Shown here: positions 61,901 through 64,000 of the stretch, in pieces | How positions within the stretch are numbered: position 1 is the first letter of the stretch | Layout of the letters: each line of letters opens with the position of its first letter | From: Piliocolobus tephrosceles | Taxonomy: Eukaryota; Chordata; Mammalia; Primates; Cercopithecidae | Assembly: GCF_002776525.5 (NCBI RefSeq) | Contig: NC_045452.1 | Coordinates: 25,989,349-26,053,348 of the forward strand | DNA length: 64,000 nucleotides | Reading direction: 5' to 3' | Translations under genes and position numbers: made by a program | Notes under the pieces: model-generated | Database searches by the model: none | What the model was told of the DNA's origin: nothing | What the model saw: the letters and a program-made list of their open reading frames with translations, nothing else

Positions 61901-62151
61901 CCATGAAAACTAGGGGCTATTGTCGGGATGTTGCGTTTGAAACATGGGCTTTTTATTTTAGCAAACAGGAGATGATGAAAGCGTTTCACAGAGCCCGGGC
62001 TGGCAAATGTCAAGCCTGCCCCTCCAGATGGGACCCGCACGCGGGCCGTTCACGGCTCCTGTGTCTCTTTTGTTCTTGGCAGTCTCTCATCACTTTTGTG
62101 AACAAGCACCTGAACAAGCTGAATTTGGAGGTGACGGAACTGGAGACCCAG
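12209..62151 (+). CDS. PARVB: beta-parvin, internal coding exons (partial gene)
   Basis: Nine exons with AG/GT borders join without a frameshift into 731 coding nt, matching residues 39-281 of the 364-residue human beta-parvin as I recall it. Beta-parvin is a cytoplasmic adaptor in the ILK-PINCH-parvin complex at focal adhesions. It has two calponin-homology (CH) domains: CH1 (about residues 87-194) is reported to bind alpha-PIX, and CH2 (about 254-361) binds the ILK pseudokinase, paxillin and F-actin. The window covers the linker, all of CH1 and the first part of CH2. The start codon, promoter and the last 83 codons are outside. Beta- rather than alpha-parvin is chosen because of the linker following VVVVR (KREGLLHSSHISEEL) and the N-terminal SDLQEEGKNAINSPMSPAL segment. 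Two residues seem to differ from human: Ala58 (Val) and Gly231 (Glu). Confidence 0.95.
12626..12804. repeat. (CCAYR)n pentamer array
   Basis: About 35 pentamers of the types CCATG, CCACG, CCATA and CCACA in mixed order. It lies 328 bp downstream of the residue 39-67 exon. The reading frames over it are repeat artefacts. Confidence 0.92.
12886..13173 (-). mobile_element. AluJ-like element
   Basis: gagacagagtcccactctg followed by both arms with many changes, ending cactgcgtccgg. It lies between the pentamer array and its inverted partner. Confidence 0.9.
13323..13364. repeat. inverted partner of the (CCAYR)n array
   Basis: Eight pentamers of CGTGG, CATGG and TATGG, the reverse complements of the units at 12626-12804, in the opposite orientation and 518 bp away. 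Confidence 0.88.
13609..13915 (+). mobile_element. Alu
   Basis: Starts ggccgggcgcggtggctc, has both arms and a decayed A-rich tail near 13885-13910. Confidence 0.93.
14321..15057 (+). mobile_element. multi-arm Alu (three left arms, two right-arm units)
   Basis: The left arm recurs three times, with cctgtaatcccagcacttt blocks near 14341, 14476 and 14612 (spacing 135 and 136 bp). Then come one full right arm and a second right-arm-like unit (14889-15057). The three left arms share unusual bases (gagctcaggagttcgag), which points to tandem duplication rather than separate insertions. Confidence 0.85.
15190..15330 (-). mobile_element. MIR remnant
   Basis: ccattatccccattgtac, then ggggaaactgaggcacag and cactagtaagtgccaaag, the antisense MIR order. 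Confidence 0.75.
15594..15745. repeat. inverted repeat, left arm
   Basis: It aligns with the reverse complement of 16514-16670 at roughly 80 percent by eye, anchored by gtcccaggactg and gtcctgcctcagtc. The family was not recognised. Confidence 0.8.
16514..16670. repeat. inverted repeat, right arm
   Basis: Reverse-complement partner of 15594-15745, with gactgaggcaggac and cagtcctgggac blocks. The spacer is about 770 bp. Confidence 0.8.
17090..17285 (+). mobile_element. L2-like remnant
   Basis: Purine-rich L2-type order: aggaaggccagacgggctgg, then gaaatgaggctggagaggg and a gaggccacatgg block. Degraded. Confidence 0.4.
17485..17612 (-). mobile_element. Alu monomer
   Basis: gagacagggatttcactatg to gccactatgcccagc is a single antisense Alu arm. 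Confidence 0.8.
18156..18181. repeat. C17-T9 homopolymer tract
   Basis: Seventeen C followed by nine T. The C-run length is likely variable and hard to sequence. Confidence 0.85.
18689..18759 (+). CDS. PARVB: PARVB coding exon, residues 68-91 (entry to CH1)
   Basis: The acceptor is cctggcag and the donor is gtaaga. The 71-nt exon completes Glu68 and encodes EENEERTMIDPTSKEDPKF and then KELVK, ending on a codon boundary. The acidic stretch leads into the first CH1 helix. The sequence is identical to the human protein as I remember it. Confidence 0.95.
19770..20141 (+). mobile_element. Alu with a central microsatellite
   Basis: Two Alu arms whose middle A-rich linker has become A13, then (AT)n and (AC)n (19897-19955). 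The right arm ends in a long poly-A (20120-20141). Confidence 0.9.
19897..19955. repeat. A13-(AT)n-(AC)n compound microsatellite
   Basis: It grew from the central linker of the surrounding Alu. Two AT blocks are separated by a single gt, followed by an AC block. Confidence 0.9.
20868..21371 (+). mobile_element. MLT1-type LTR (MaLR)
   Basis: It opens with aatcatggtccccaaagatg and passes a gtgggcccaatgtg block. The end carries gaccctgg, a gctgatacctggattttaac block, then tttgttacagcagcc and taactaac. This is the usual order of an ancient solo MaLR LTR. No internal coding region is present. Confidence 0.7.
22226..22735. mobile_element. LTR-like repeat, family unresolved
   Basis: Blocks such as gatcatttgctagagggact and gccagccaggagagtcatct, followed by cagcccctccagcagctgg, resemble an ERV-type LTR that I cannot name. 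Ends are approximate. Confidence 0.4.
23228..23559 (-). mobile_element. Alu with a (TTG)n tail
   Basis: The tail is a (TTG)n run, then gagatagggtcttactctat and both arms to cactgtgcccagcc. Confidence 0.9.
24305..24470 (+). mobile_element. MIR remnant
   Basis: gctctggggtcagcttcctg, then gattcaaatcccaactc, the sense MIR 5' core, with a degraded 3' part. Confidence 0.6.
24737..25029 (+). mobile_element. AluY-like element
   Basis: Near-complete element with gagatcgagaccatcctgg and gtggcgggcgcctgtagtcc. The A tail is directly followed by twelve G. Confidence 0.92.
25030..25041. repeat. G12 run after an Alu tail
   Basis: Twelve consecutive G immediately follow the Alu poly-A. Unusual for an Alu tail, and also a sequencing-prone site. 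Confidence 0.8.
25170..26205 (+). mobile_element. ERV LTR interrupted by an Alu, family unresolved
   Basis: Order seen: gggtttatgctaatgaggtg, gggggctggccccag, a 'cctacataatgaatcctcc' promoter-like block, cagagagcttcagagc, the Alu insertion (25577-25878), a degraded polyadenylation-like area, then gtaggacaccccgttggt. It reads as an ancient solo LTR; no retroviral coding region is present. Confidence 0.6.
25577..25878 (-). mobile_element. Alu inserted in an LTR
   Basis: Poly-T, gagatggagtctcacactg, both arms to accgctccccacc. Near-identical flanks (gctgt.cctgagttct) read through the LTR on both sides. Confidence 0.92.
27165..27300 (+). mobile_element. L2 remnant
   Basis: ggcattgaacaaaacacagg, then ggaggagctgccaggcc, the L2-type 'gaacaaaacaga ... 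cctggagct' order. Confidence 0.45.
27330..27560 (-). mobile_element. L1 remnant
   Basis: tgttccatgggtctgtgtc, then tgactggagctttgtagtc and cagattgttttggcaatcc are classic antisense L1 blocks. Confidence 0.8.
27566..27880 (-). mobile_element. Alu with an ATT-rich tail
   Basis: (ATT/ATC)n tail, then agatggagtcttgctctg and both arms to gagccaccgcagcc. It is inserted in or next to the L1 remnant. Confidence 0.92.
28210..28315 (-). mobile_element. MIR remnant
   Basis: cagagaggttaagtgagtg, then ctcaaggtcacacagct, the antisense MIR core. Confidence 0.7.
28412..28707 (-). mobile_element. Alu (AluJ-like)
   Basis: Poly-T, gagacagggtcttgctctg, both arms with many differences, ending ctctgcaccaggc. 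Confidence 0.9.
29819..29853 (+). other. G-quadruplex candidate
   Basis: Four G runs (5, 3, 7 and 5 G) separated by loops of 5, 4 and 2 nt. This fits the usual G4 pattern on the coding strand, so it would also be in the nascent RNA. Confidence 0.6.
30565..31025 (+). mobile_element. L1 3'-region remnant
   Basis: Blocks in L1 order: catcaaccaagggatgg, gaacctcgaaaacacgctca, then ggttgcacaattttgtgaat and a closing tttaaaggatgaattgtgtg. No open frame remains. Confidence 0.8.
31250..31880. repeat. minisatellite with 328-bp higher-order period
   Basis: Degenerate units of about 50-57 bp built around gagctgtgcagcctctgtc and cttgctctggtcct. A multi-unit block starting ccccagagctgtgc at 31311 recurs at 31639, giving a 328-bp higher-order repeat. 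It ends 57 bp before the exon at 31938. Confidence 0.92.
31753..31762. other. assembly gap (10 N)
   Basis: Ten N interrupt the second higher-order copy of the minisatellite, so copy number and length here are unreliable. Confidence 1.
31938..32040 (+). CDS. PARVB: PARVB coding exon, residues 92-125 (CH1, first helices)
   Basis: The acceptor is tcctgcag and the donor is gtgagt. The 103-nt exon encodes VLLDWINDVLVEERIIVKQL and then EEDLYDGQVLQKLL plus one base of the next codon. The W-I-N-x-x-L pattern and the D-L-x-D-G-x-x-L pattern are the classic CH-domain helix A and C signatures. A degenerate minisatellite ends about 57 bp upstream of the acceptor. Confidence 0.97.
32530..32850 (+). mobile_element. 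L2 remnant
   Basis: Landmarks in order: ggttatttattcatcag, gctgggtgccagggatac, catggtccctgtcctcagg. These fit the L2 3' part. Confidence 0.6.
32890..33030 (-). mobile_element. MIR remnant
   Basis: Degraded antisense MIR core around ggtggggacgttgagac. Confidence 0.45.
33547..34180 (-). mobile_element. old Alu split by a younger Alu
   Basis: The first part (33547-33730) is an AluJ-like antisense half ending at ccacacgtgtctaactg. The second part (about 34029-34180) continues with ctaattgtttcgtattt and ends accacactcagcc. Together they make one element interrupted by 33731-34028. Confidence 0.85.
33731..34028 (-). mobile_element. Alu inserted within an Alu
   Basis: Poly-T, gaaacggagtctcactctg, both arms close to AluS/Y, ending ccaccacgcctggctgg. 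The host element resumes after it, so the insertion is younger. Confidence 0.9.
35073..35363 (+). mobile_element. AluJ-like element with an AG-rich tail
   Basis: agccaggtgtggtggctcag, both arms with many changes, ending ctgtctcaaaag followed by an (AG)n run. Confidence 0.9.
35430..35715 (-). mobile_element. L1 remnant
   Basis: gcttgtttcacttaatgata, tccttccatgtggagacc and ttatggctgcattgtactcc are antisense L1 landmarks. Confidence 0.75.
36181..36485 (-). mobile_element. AluYR-like element (young)
   Basis: Full-length with little decay, containing gccacctcgcccggctag and ggcttgagccaccgtgc, changes I associate with cercopithecid AluYR. It is flanked by a perfect 17-bp target-site duplication, gctgcagctccttttct, at 36164-36180 and 36486-36502. 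Confidence 0.92.
36502..36790 (-). mobile_element. AluJ-like element
   Basis: gagacagggtctcactccat, both arms with many changes, ending actgtgcctggcc. The AluYR landed at its poly-T end. Confidence 0.9.
36840..36915 (+). mobile_element. MIR 3' fragment
   Basis: ggcacggtgcctggcacagg, then tcatcaataagcaggagttg, a short MIR tail. Confidence 0.45.
37414..37676. repeat. 60-bp minisatellite
   Basis: Units starting cacaga at 37504, 37564 and 37624 are 60 bp apart and highly similar (ccccatcctggtggaaggg). A longer 90-bp first unit starts at 37414. Because 60 is divisible by three it keeps several frames open, but they are not genes. Confidence 0.93.
38309..38331. repeat. long T run
   Basis: About 23 T in a row, not followed by an Alu on this strand. 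It could be the poly-A tail of an unknown retrocopy on the - strand. Confidence 0.8.
38874..39168 (-). mobile_element. Alu with a 14-bp target-site duplication
   Basis: Poly-T, gagatagtgtctcactctg, both arms to actacacccagcc. The flanking copies of gagtccctcttctt (38864-38877 and 39169-39182) are identical. Confidence 0.93.
39484..39995 (-). mobile_element. MLT1-type LTR with about 200-bp insertion
   Basis: Antisense MaLR order: ttcatttgcctgggctgc, gtggcttaaacaatggag, cggaagtccaagatcaagg, then tataggaaccctagac. After about 200 bp of foreign sequence (39728-39928) it resumes with cctcattttaccttaatt. The 39484-39727 part is a near-identical inverted copy of 40470-40713. Confidence 0.8.
40068..40713 (+). 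mobile_element. MLT1-type LTR interrupted by an Alu
   Basis: ggaacgtgactgtattta, then the Alu (40109-40425), then gaaggtaaaatgaggc and the rest of the LTR to the end at 40713. It is the inverted counterpart of 39484-39995. Confidence 0.8.
40109..40425 (+). mobile_element. Alu with a foreign insert in the left arm
   Basis: Standard Alu arms, but after catttgag (40168-40175) the expected gtcaggagttcgagac is replaced by about 35 bp that match 41429-41456 and then a short ttgattg. It returns to Alu sequence at ccagcctgatcaacatgg. Confidence 0.9.
41421..41456 (+). repeat. 36-bp segment shared with the Alu at 40168-40203
   Basis: Identical to 40168-40203 in the same orientation. Here it lies in non-Alu sequence, so this is the likely source copy. 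Confidence 0.9.
42296..42768. repeat. polypyrimidine tract (CTTT/CTTC/CTCC)n with gap
   Basis: About 370 sequenced bases are almost pure C and T, changing from CTTT to CTTC to CTCC units and ending in (TC)n. It abuts the poly-T end of an antisense Alu and 100 N interrupt it. Confidence 0.95.
42571..42670. other. assembly gap (100 N)
   Basis: One hundred N, a common placeholder for unknown size, inside the polypyrimidine tract. Confidence 1.
42769..43056 (-). mobile_element. Alu 45 bp from a PARVB acceptor
   Basis: ctgaggcagggtctcactc, both arms, ending gccaccatgcctggcc. Its tail merges with the polypyrimidine tract and its other end is 45 bp before the exon at 43102. Confidence 0.92.
43057..43101 (+). 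promoter_or_regulatory. PARVB: compact acceptor region of the residue-126 exon
   Basis: Between the Alu end (43056) and the exon (43102) lie 45 bp. They contain a ctgac branch-site candidate with its A at 43073, 29 nt from the exon, then a pyrimidine-rich tract and cattgcag. All core acceptor signals therefore fit in non-Alu sequence. Confidence 0.6.
43102..43242 (+). CDS. PARVB: PARVB coding exon, residues 126-172 (CH1 core)
   Basis: The acceptor is cattgcag and the donor is gtgagt. The 141-nt exon completes Glu126 and encodes KLAGCKLNVAEVTQSEIGQK, then QKLQTVLEAVHDLLRPRGWA and LRWSVD, ending one base into Ser173. It forms the middle of CH1. Only 45 bp separate the acceptor from the end of an antisense Alu. 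Confidence 0.97.
43243..44490 (+). other. PARVB: PARVB intron, 1.25 kb
   Basis: No interspersed repeat was recognised. There is a short ggcaa repetition near 44010-44030. Otherwise the sequence looks unique. Confidence 0.85.
44491..44606 (+). CDS. PARVB: PARVB coding exon, residues 173-211 (end of CH1)
   Basis: The acceptor is tcccgcag and the donor is gtgagt. The 116-nt exon completes Ser173 and encodes IHGKNLVAILHLLVSLAMHF followed by RAPIRLPEHVTVQVVVVR. The G-K-N-L-V-A-I-L-H-L-L motif is the last main CH1 helix. It ends on a codon boundary, and the 1,248-bp intron before it is the shortest in the window. Confidence 0.97.
45146..45435 (-). mobile_element. AluJ-like element
   Basis: gagaaagggtttcactctg, both arms with many changes, ending gcagccatgcctggc. 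Confidence 0.9.
46862..47162 (-). mobile_element. Alu
   Basis: A T run of about 23, gagacagagtctcgctctg, both arms close to AluS/Y, ending cactgtgccggcc. Confidence 0.93.
47213..47665 (-). mobile_element. MLT1-type LTR
   Basis: gtttcctagggcagccataa, caggtggcttaacacagcag, ggaggccagaagtctgaaat and a gcaaagacccttatttcc block, the antisense MaLR LTR order. Ancient and solo. Confidence 0.82.
48067..48125 (+). CDS. PARVB: PARVB coding exon, residues 212-231 (inter-CH linker)
   Basis: The acceptor is gttttcag. The 59-nt exon encodes KREGLLHSSHISEELTTTT and ends with two bases (GG) of a split codon before the donor gtaagt. Joined to the next exon the split codon reads GGG (Gly). I recall Glu in human beta-parvin and in the aligned position of alpha-parvin, so this is an apparent Glu231Gly change. 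It lies in the linker joining CH1 to CH2. Confidence 0.93.
49088..49555 (-). mobile_element. old MaLR-like LTR
   Basis: cttagttgtttattgttgtg, caagtggcttaaaacaac, cacaattctgtgggtcagcc and caggccccttgaggcc fit an old antisense MLT1-type LTR. The subfamily is uncertain. Confidence 0.6.
50440..50525 (+). mobile_element. MIR/L2 3' fragment
   Basis: gcctgcacatagtaggtgct followed by caagtaagtgcttatta is the common MIR tail. Confidence 0.55.
50809..51023 (-). mobile_element. truncated Alu
   Basis: gagacagggtcttgctcc and the following arm are present, but the sequence stops at ggccaggctggtctcc before the final Alu third. A second Alu begins 6 bp later. Confidence 0.85.
51029..51345 (-). mobile_element. 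Alu with a (TTG/TTTG)n tail
   Basis: gagacagagtttcactcttg, both arms, ending actgtgcctggcc. It lies about 370 bp upstream of the microexon. Confidence 0.92.
51718..51737 (+). CDS. PARVB: PARVB 20-nt microexon, residues 232-237
   Basis: The acceptor is gtttgcag and the donor is gtaagt. The exon is only 20 nt long, encoding MMMGRF flanked by one base of each split codon. The match to MMMGRF followed by E-R-D-A-F in the next exon fixes the borders. It sits alone between introns of 3.6 and 7.4 kb. Skipping it would shift the frame and reach a TAA inside the next exon. Confidence 0.93.
52180..52385 (+). mobile_element. MIR remnant
   Basis: gagtcaggcagctggggctc, ctcctctgtgaaatgggag and gctgtgaggattgggtgag follow the sense MIR order. 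Confidence 0.7.
52803..53243 (+). mobile_element. MLT2-like ERVL LTR
   Basis: tgtattaggattctctagag, a gctggcagccgattagatgg block, acaccctcacagacacaccc and a closing cagtattaaccatcac. Length and order fit an ERVL solo LTR. No internal region. Confidence 0.7.
53685..53989 (+). mobile_element. AluY/S-like element
   Basis: gggtgtggtggctcacgcc, gagatcgagaccatcctgg, then gcgagactccgtctaa and an A/AAG tail. Confidence 0.92.
55352..55393. repeat. 21-bp tandem duplication
   Basis: Two identical copies of a 21-bp unit containing cccttccccctcctgggtc, followed by a partial third. Confidence 0.85.
56072..56386 (+). mobile_element. Alu with an internal deletion
   Basis: ggccgggtaccgtggctc and both arms, but the start of the right arm is replaced by tttttatgcatgcc. 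The tail is A-rich with AAC units. Confidence 0.9.
56740..56840 (-). mobile_element. MIR remnant
   Basis: gcctttacagaggaagaaat, then ggatttgcccaaaggcac, a degraded antisense MIR. Confidence 0.55.
56893..57190. repeat. local direct duplication, copy 1
   Basis: It shares an ordered series of blocks with 57885-58265, including tcctgtcaagctgggct, gctggtaacagagggtc and cctggaggatggaagtt. Offset about 1,003 bp. Confidence 0.85.
57601..57690. repeat. CA/TG-rich array
   Basis: Alternating acaca, tgcacaca and tgtacaca units with a roughly 20-bp super-period. Largely alternating purine-pyrimidine. Confidence 0.88.
57885..58265. repeat. local direct duplication, copy 2, with internal repeat
   Basis: Second copy of 56893-57190. 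Inside it, the part from gctggtaacagagggtc to gaggatggaagtt is present twice (58053 and 58153), so that block occurs three times locally. Confidence 0.85.
58385..58800 (+). mobile_element. L2 remnant with a 41-bp duplication
   Basis: gtgcaaaggctctgaggcag, gaattttattctaagcatga and gaagtgatcggattcacagg follow L2 order. Within it gtcccatgg recurs at 58505 and 58546, a 41-bp imperfect tandem copy. Confidence 0.65.
59165..59226 (+). CDS. PARVB: PARVB coding exon, residues 238-258 (linker to CH2)
   Basis: The acceptor is gtcttcag and the donor is gtgagc. The 62-nt exon completes Glu238 and encodes RDAFDTLFDHAPDKLSVVKK. The D-A-F-D-T-L-F-D-H-A-P-D-K-L segment is nearly identical in alpha-parvin as I recall it and precedes CH2. 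It ends on a codon boundary. Confidence 0.96.
60290..60530 (+). mobile_element. MIR remnant
   Basis: gaatcaaatccagctcccga, cttaccagctgtgtgacctc and cctcagtttctccatctttc in the sense MIR order. Confidence 0.8.
61361..61656 (+). mobile_element. Alu with a 5' internal deletion
   Basis: gggctgggtgcggtaatttc lacks the usual ggctcacgcctg segment, then both arms are normal. It ends in an A run of about 22. Confidence 0.9.
62083..62151 (+). CDS. PARVB: PARVB coding exon, residues 259-281 (start of CH2)
   Basis: The acceptor is cttggcag and the donor is gtatgc. The 69-nt exon encodes SLITFVNKHLNKLNLEVTEL followed by ETQ, the first helix of CH2 and the stretch leading to the F-A-D-G-V-Y-L motif. It begins and ends on codon boundaries. 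The following exon, expected to begin with FADGVYL, is beyond the window. Confidence 0.96.
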
Positions 62152-62317
62152 GTATGCGCTGCTTTGGCTTGAAGGATCCTTTGTCCGCCGCCGTTTTCAG
62201 TCAGCGTTTTGATCCCAGGTGGGGTGCGTGAACAAAGCTGGCGCCATTTTGTTCCTCTCACAAGGAATTCCCCCTCATGGTGCCGGCAGAAATAACCACC
62301 GCGGCCTTCTCAGCCCC

Positions 62318-63023
62318 TCTGTCTTCCTTTCCTGGGGCTGCCGCCACACAGCGCTACAAACCAAGTGGCTGAAGTCAAGGTGGGGCCTGGGTGGATTTCC
62401 TCCAAGGCTGTGAGGAGCTGTTCCTGGCCTCCCTCCCAGCTTCTGGGGTTTTGCTGGGATCTTTAGCATTCCTTGGCTTGTACGTACATCACTCCCTTCT
62501 CTGCCTTCATCTTCAGGTGGTGTTGTCCTTGTGTGTGTGTCTCTGTGTCCAAATGTCCCCCTTTTATCAGGACGTGGTCATGCTGGATTAGAGCCCACCC
62601 ATGACTTCATCCCACCCTGACTGCATCTGTGTAAACCCTGTTTCCAGATATGGTCACATTCAGAGGTCCTGGTGATTAGGGTTCCACTGCATTTTTTTTT
62701 TTTTTTAAGACAGAGTCTTGCTCTGTCACCCAGGCTGGAGGGCAGTGGTGTGATCTTGGCCCACTGCAACCTCCATCTCCCGGGTTCCAGCGATTTTCCT
62801 GCCTCAGCCTCCCGAGTAGCTGGGAATACCGGTGCATCTCATCGTGCCCAGCTCATTTTTGTATTTTTGATAGATACGGGGTATCACCATGTTGGCCAGG
62901 ATGGTCTCGATCTCTTGACCTCGTGATCTGCCTGCCTCAGGCTCCCAACCACTGTATCTTTTTTTGGGAGACGCAAAACCCGAAAACACCTGGATGATGT
63001 TATTCAACCCATAACACCCCAGC
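62318..63023 (-). mobile_element. MLT1-type LTR interrupted by an Alu
   Basis: cctttcctggggctgccgcc, gtgtctctgtgtccaaatg, ggtcacattcagaggtcctg, then the Alu, then gttattcaacccataacac at the end. Antisense and ancient. Confidence 0.78.
62691..62955 (-). mobile_element. Alu inserted in an MLT1 LTR, end deleted
   Basis: Poly-T, gacagagtcttgctctgtc, both arms, but it stops at caggctcccaaccactg, missing most of the last 40 bp. Confidence 0.88.
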
Positions 63024-63855
63024 CCACCACAGGGCCTTTGCACACTCAGTTCCTCCATCTAGAACATGCTGGCCCCTGTATCCTCTGCTCAGTGCTGCTG
63101 TCACACTGTGGCCAGGACCTAGCAAGTGTCCCCCTGGTAAGTATGTACAACACATTTCTTCTGCAATAAGTATATCAAGTCTACTCCCCCAGCCCCAACC
63201 ACCACTGAAAGCTAAAGGAGCATCGTTAAATTATGTTTTTGGGCACTCCGCGAGCATTAAAGACAAAATATAATTTTCCCAGGATTAGTGGGGTGCTTGA
63301 ATGCGGAGGTTTTTGAGCTCTTGGTACAGACATCCCTAATGCACAGCTGATCCTTCTTAAACCCCAGGGCAAATGCATTCATTCCCTTCTCTTTCTTTAA
63401 CTTCTCTCATTTGCTTTTCTAATTAAAAAAGTAATTCAGGTTCATTGTAGAAATGTCTGAAAACGCAGATAAGCAAAACAAATAAAAATCACGCGTAATC
63501 CCGGCACCCGGAGATGACTGCACAGAGGGTTTTGTTCAGGCCTTTTCTTAACACGTACAGCGAGACATGGACAGCGTGGGTCTGTATGTAAAGGCATCAT
63601 GGTCTGTTTTTAATGTGTATAATCATTTGTGTTTCATTGGCCAACACATTTATTATTTTCTGCAGTTTGCAAATGTTGCACATTTAGCCTCAGATTATTT
63701 TCTGTTTGAGATGTTAGCACCCCAGAACCAGCTGAGGTGAAAAGTAAAAATCCTCCTTTTTCCTTTTCTGGGACCTCCCCCTTCAGACTCTCCAGGGGCA
63801 GCTAACTGCAGTTCATGGTTGGATGTGTATTTTTCTAGATATTTTCTTTTTCTTT

Positions 63856-63938
63856 CTTGTCTTGTCTTGTCTTGTCTTGTCCTGTCCTGTCCTGTCCTGT
63901 CCTGTCCTGTCCTGTCCTGTCCTGTCCTGTCTTGTCTT
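63856..63938. repeat. (CTTGT)5-(CCTGT)10 pentanucleotide array
   Basis: Five cttgt units, ten cctgt units and a return to cttgt, directly joined to the poly-T side of an antisense Alu. It has grown from the Alu tail. Confidence 0.95.
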
Positions 63939-64000
63939 GACAGAGTCTCGCTTTGTAGCCCAGGCTGGAGTGCAGTGGCGCGATCTCAGTTCACTGCGAC
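63938..64000 (-). mobile_element. Alu, cut by the window end
   Basis: gacagagtctcgctttgtag and the first 60 bp of an antisense Alu. The rest is outside. Confidence 0.9.

Larger units (their letters stand above)
59227..62082 (+). other. PARVB: PARVB intron, 2.9 kb
   Basis: It holds a MIR (60290), an Alu (61361) and otherwise unrecognised sequence, including 59250-60280 and 60540-61340. Confidence 0.88.
62152..64000 (+). other. PARVB: PARVB intron, cut by the window end
   Basis: It holds an antisense MLT1 LTR interrupted by an Alu (62318-63023), an L1/L2-like remnant near 63410-63680, and a pentanucleotide array abutting an antisense Alu that runs off the end. Confidence 0.85.

Overview
The window is vertebrate, specifically primate, genomic DNA. 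It carries about 30 Alu elements in all states of decay, plus MIR, L2, L1 and MaLR/ERVL LTR remnants, and a single multi-exon gene with canonical GT-AG introns. Two Alu copies (7551-7880 and 36181-36485) carry changes I associate with the young AluYR lineage of Old World monkeys, so a cercopithecid (macaque, baboon, guenon or similar) is the best guess rather than human. Two N runs (31753-31762 and 42571-42670) mark assembly gaps, both inside tandem repeats. || The only gene I can support is PARVB (beta-parvin, an actin- and ILK-binding focal-adhesion protein) on the + strand. Nine internal coding exons are present: 12209-12298, 18689-18759, 31938-32040, 43102-43242, 44491-44606, 48067-48125, 51718-51737, 59165-59226 and 62083-62151. 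They join in one frame and correspond to residues 39-281 of the 364-residue human protein as I remember it. That covers the end of the N-terminal linker, all of calponin-homology domain 1, the inter-domain linker and the start of CH2. The promoter, first exon(s) and last 83 codons lie outside the window. One exon is only 20 nt long. || Layout: 1-12208 is upstream intron. 12.3-31.9 kb holds two long introns with minisatellites, a multi-arm Alu, MLT1 and ERV LTRs and L1 and L2 remnants. 31.9-43.1 kb is the most rearranged intron: nested Alus, a young AluYR, a 60-bp minisatellite, a 244-bp inverted duplication, an apparent templated insertion inside an Alu, and a long polypyrimidine tract. 43.1-62.2 kb holds the six remaining exons, with shorter introns between most of them. 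62.2-64 kb starts the next intron. || There is no bacterial, phage or CRISPR content and no new protein-coding system. The noteworthy material is structural: local inverted and direct duplications, template-switch-like scars, repeats close to splice sites, the microexon, and one apparent amino-acid change at an exon junction. Human comparisons and repeat-family names come from memory, not from a search.
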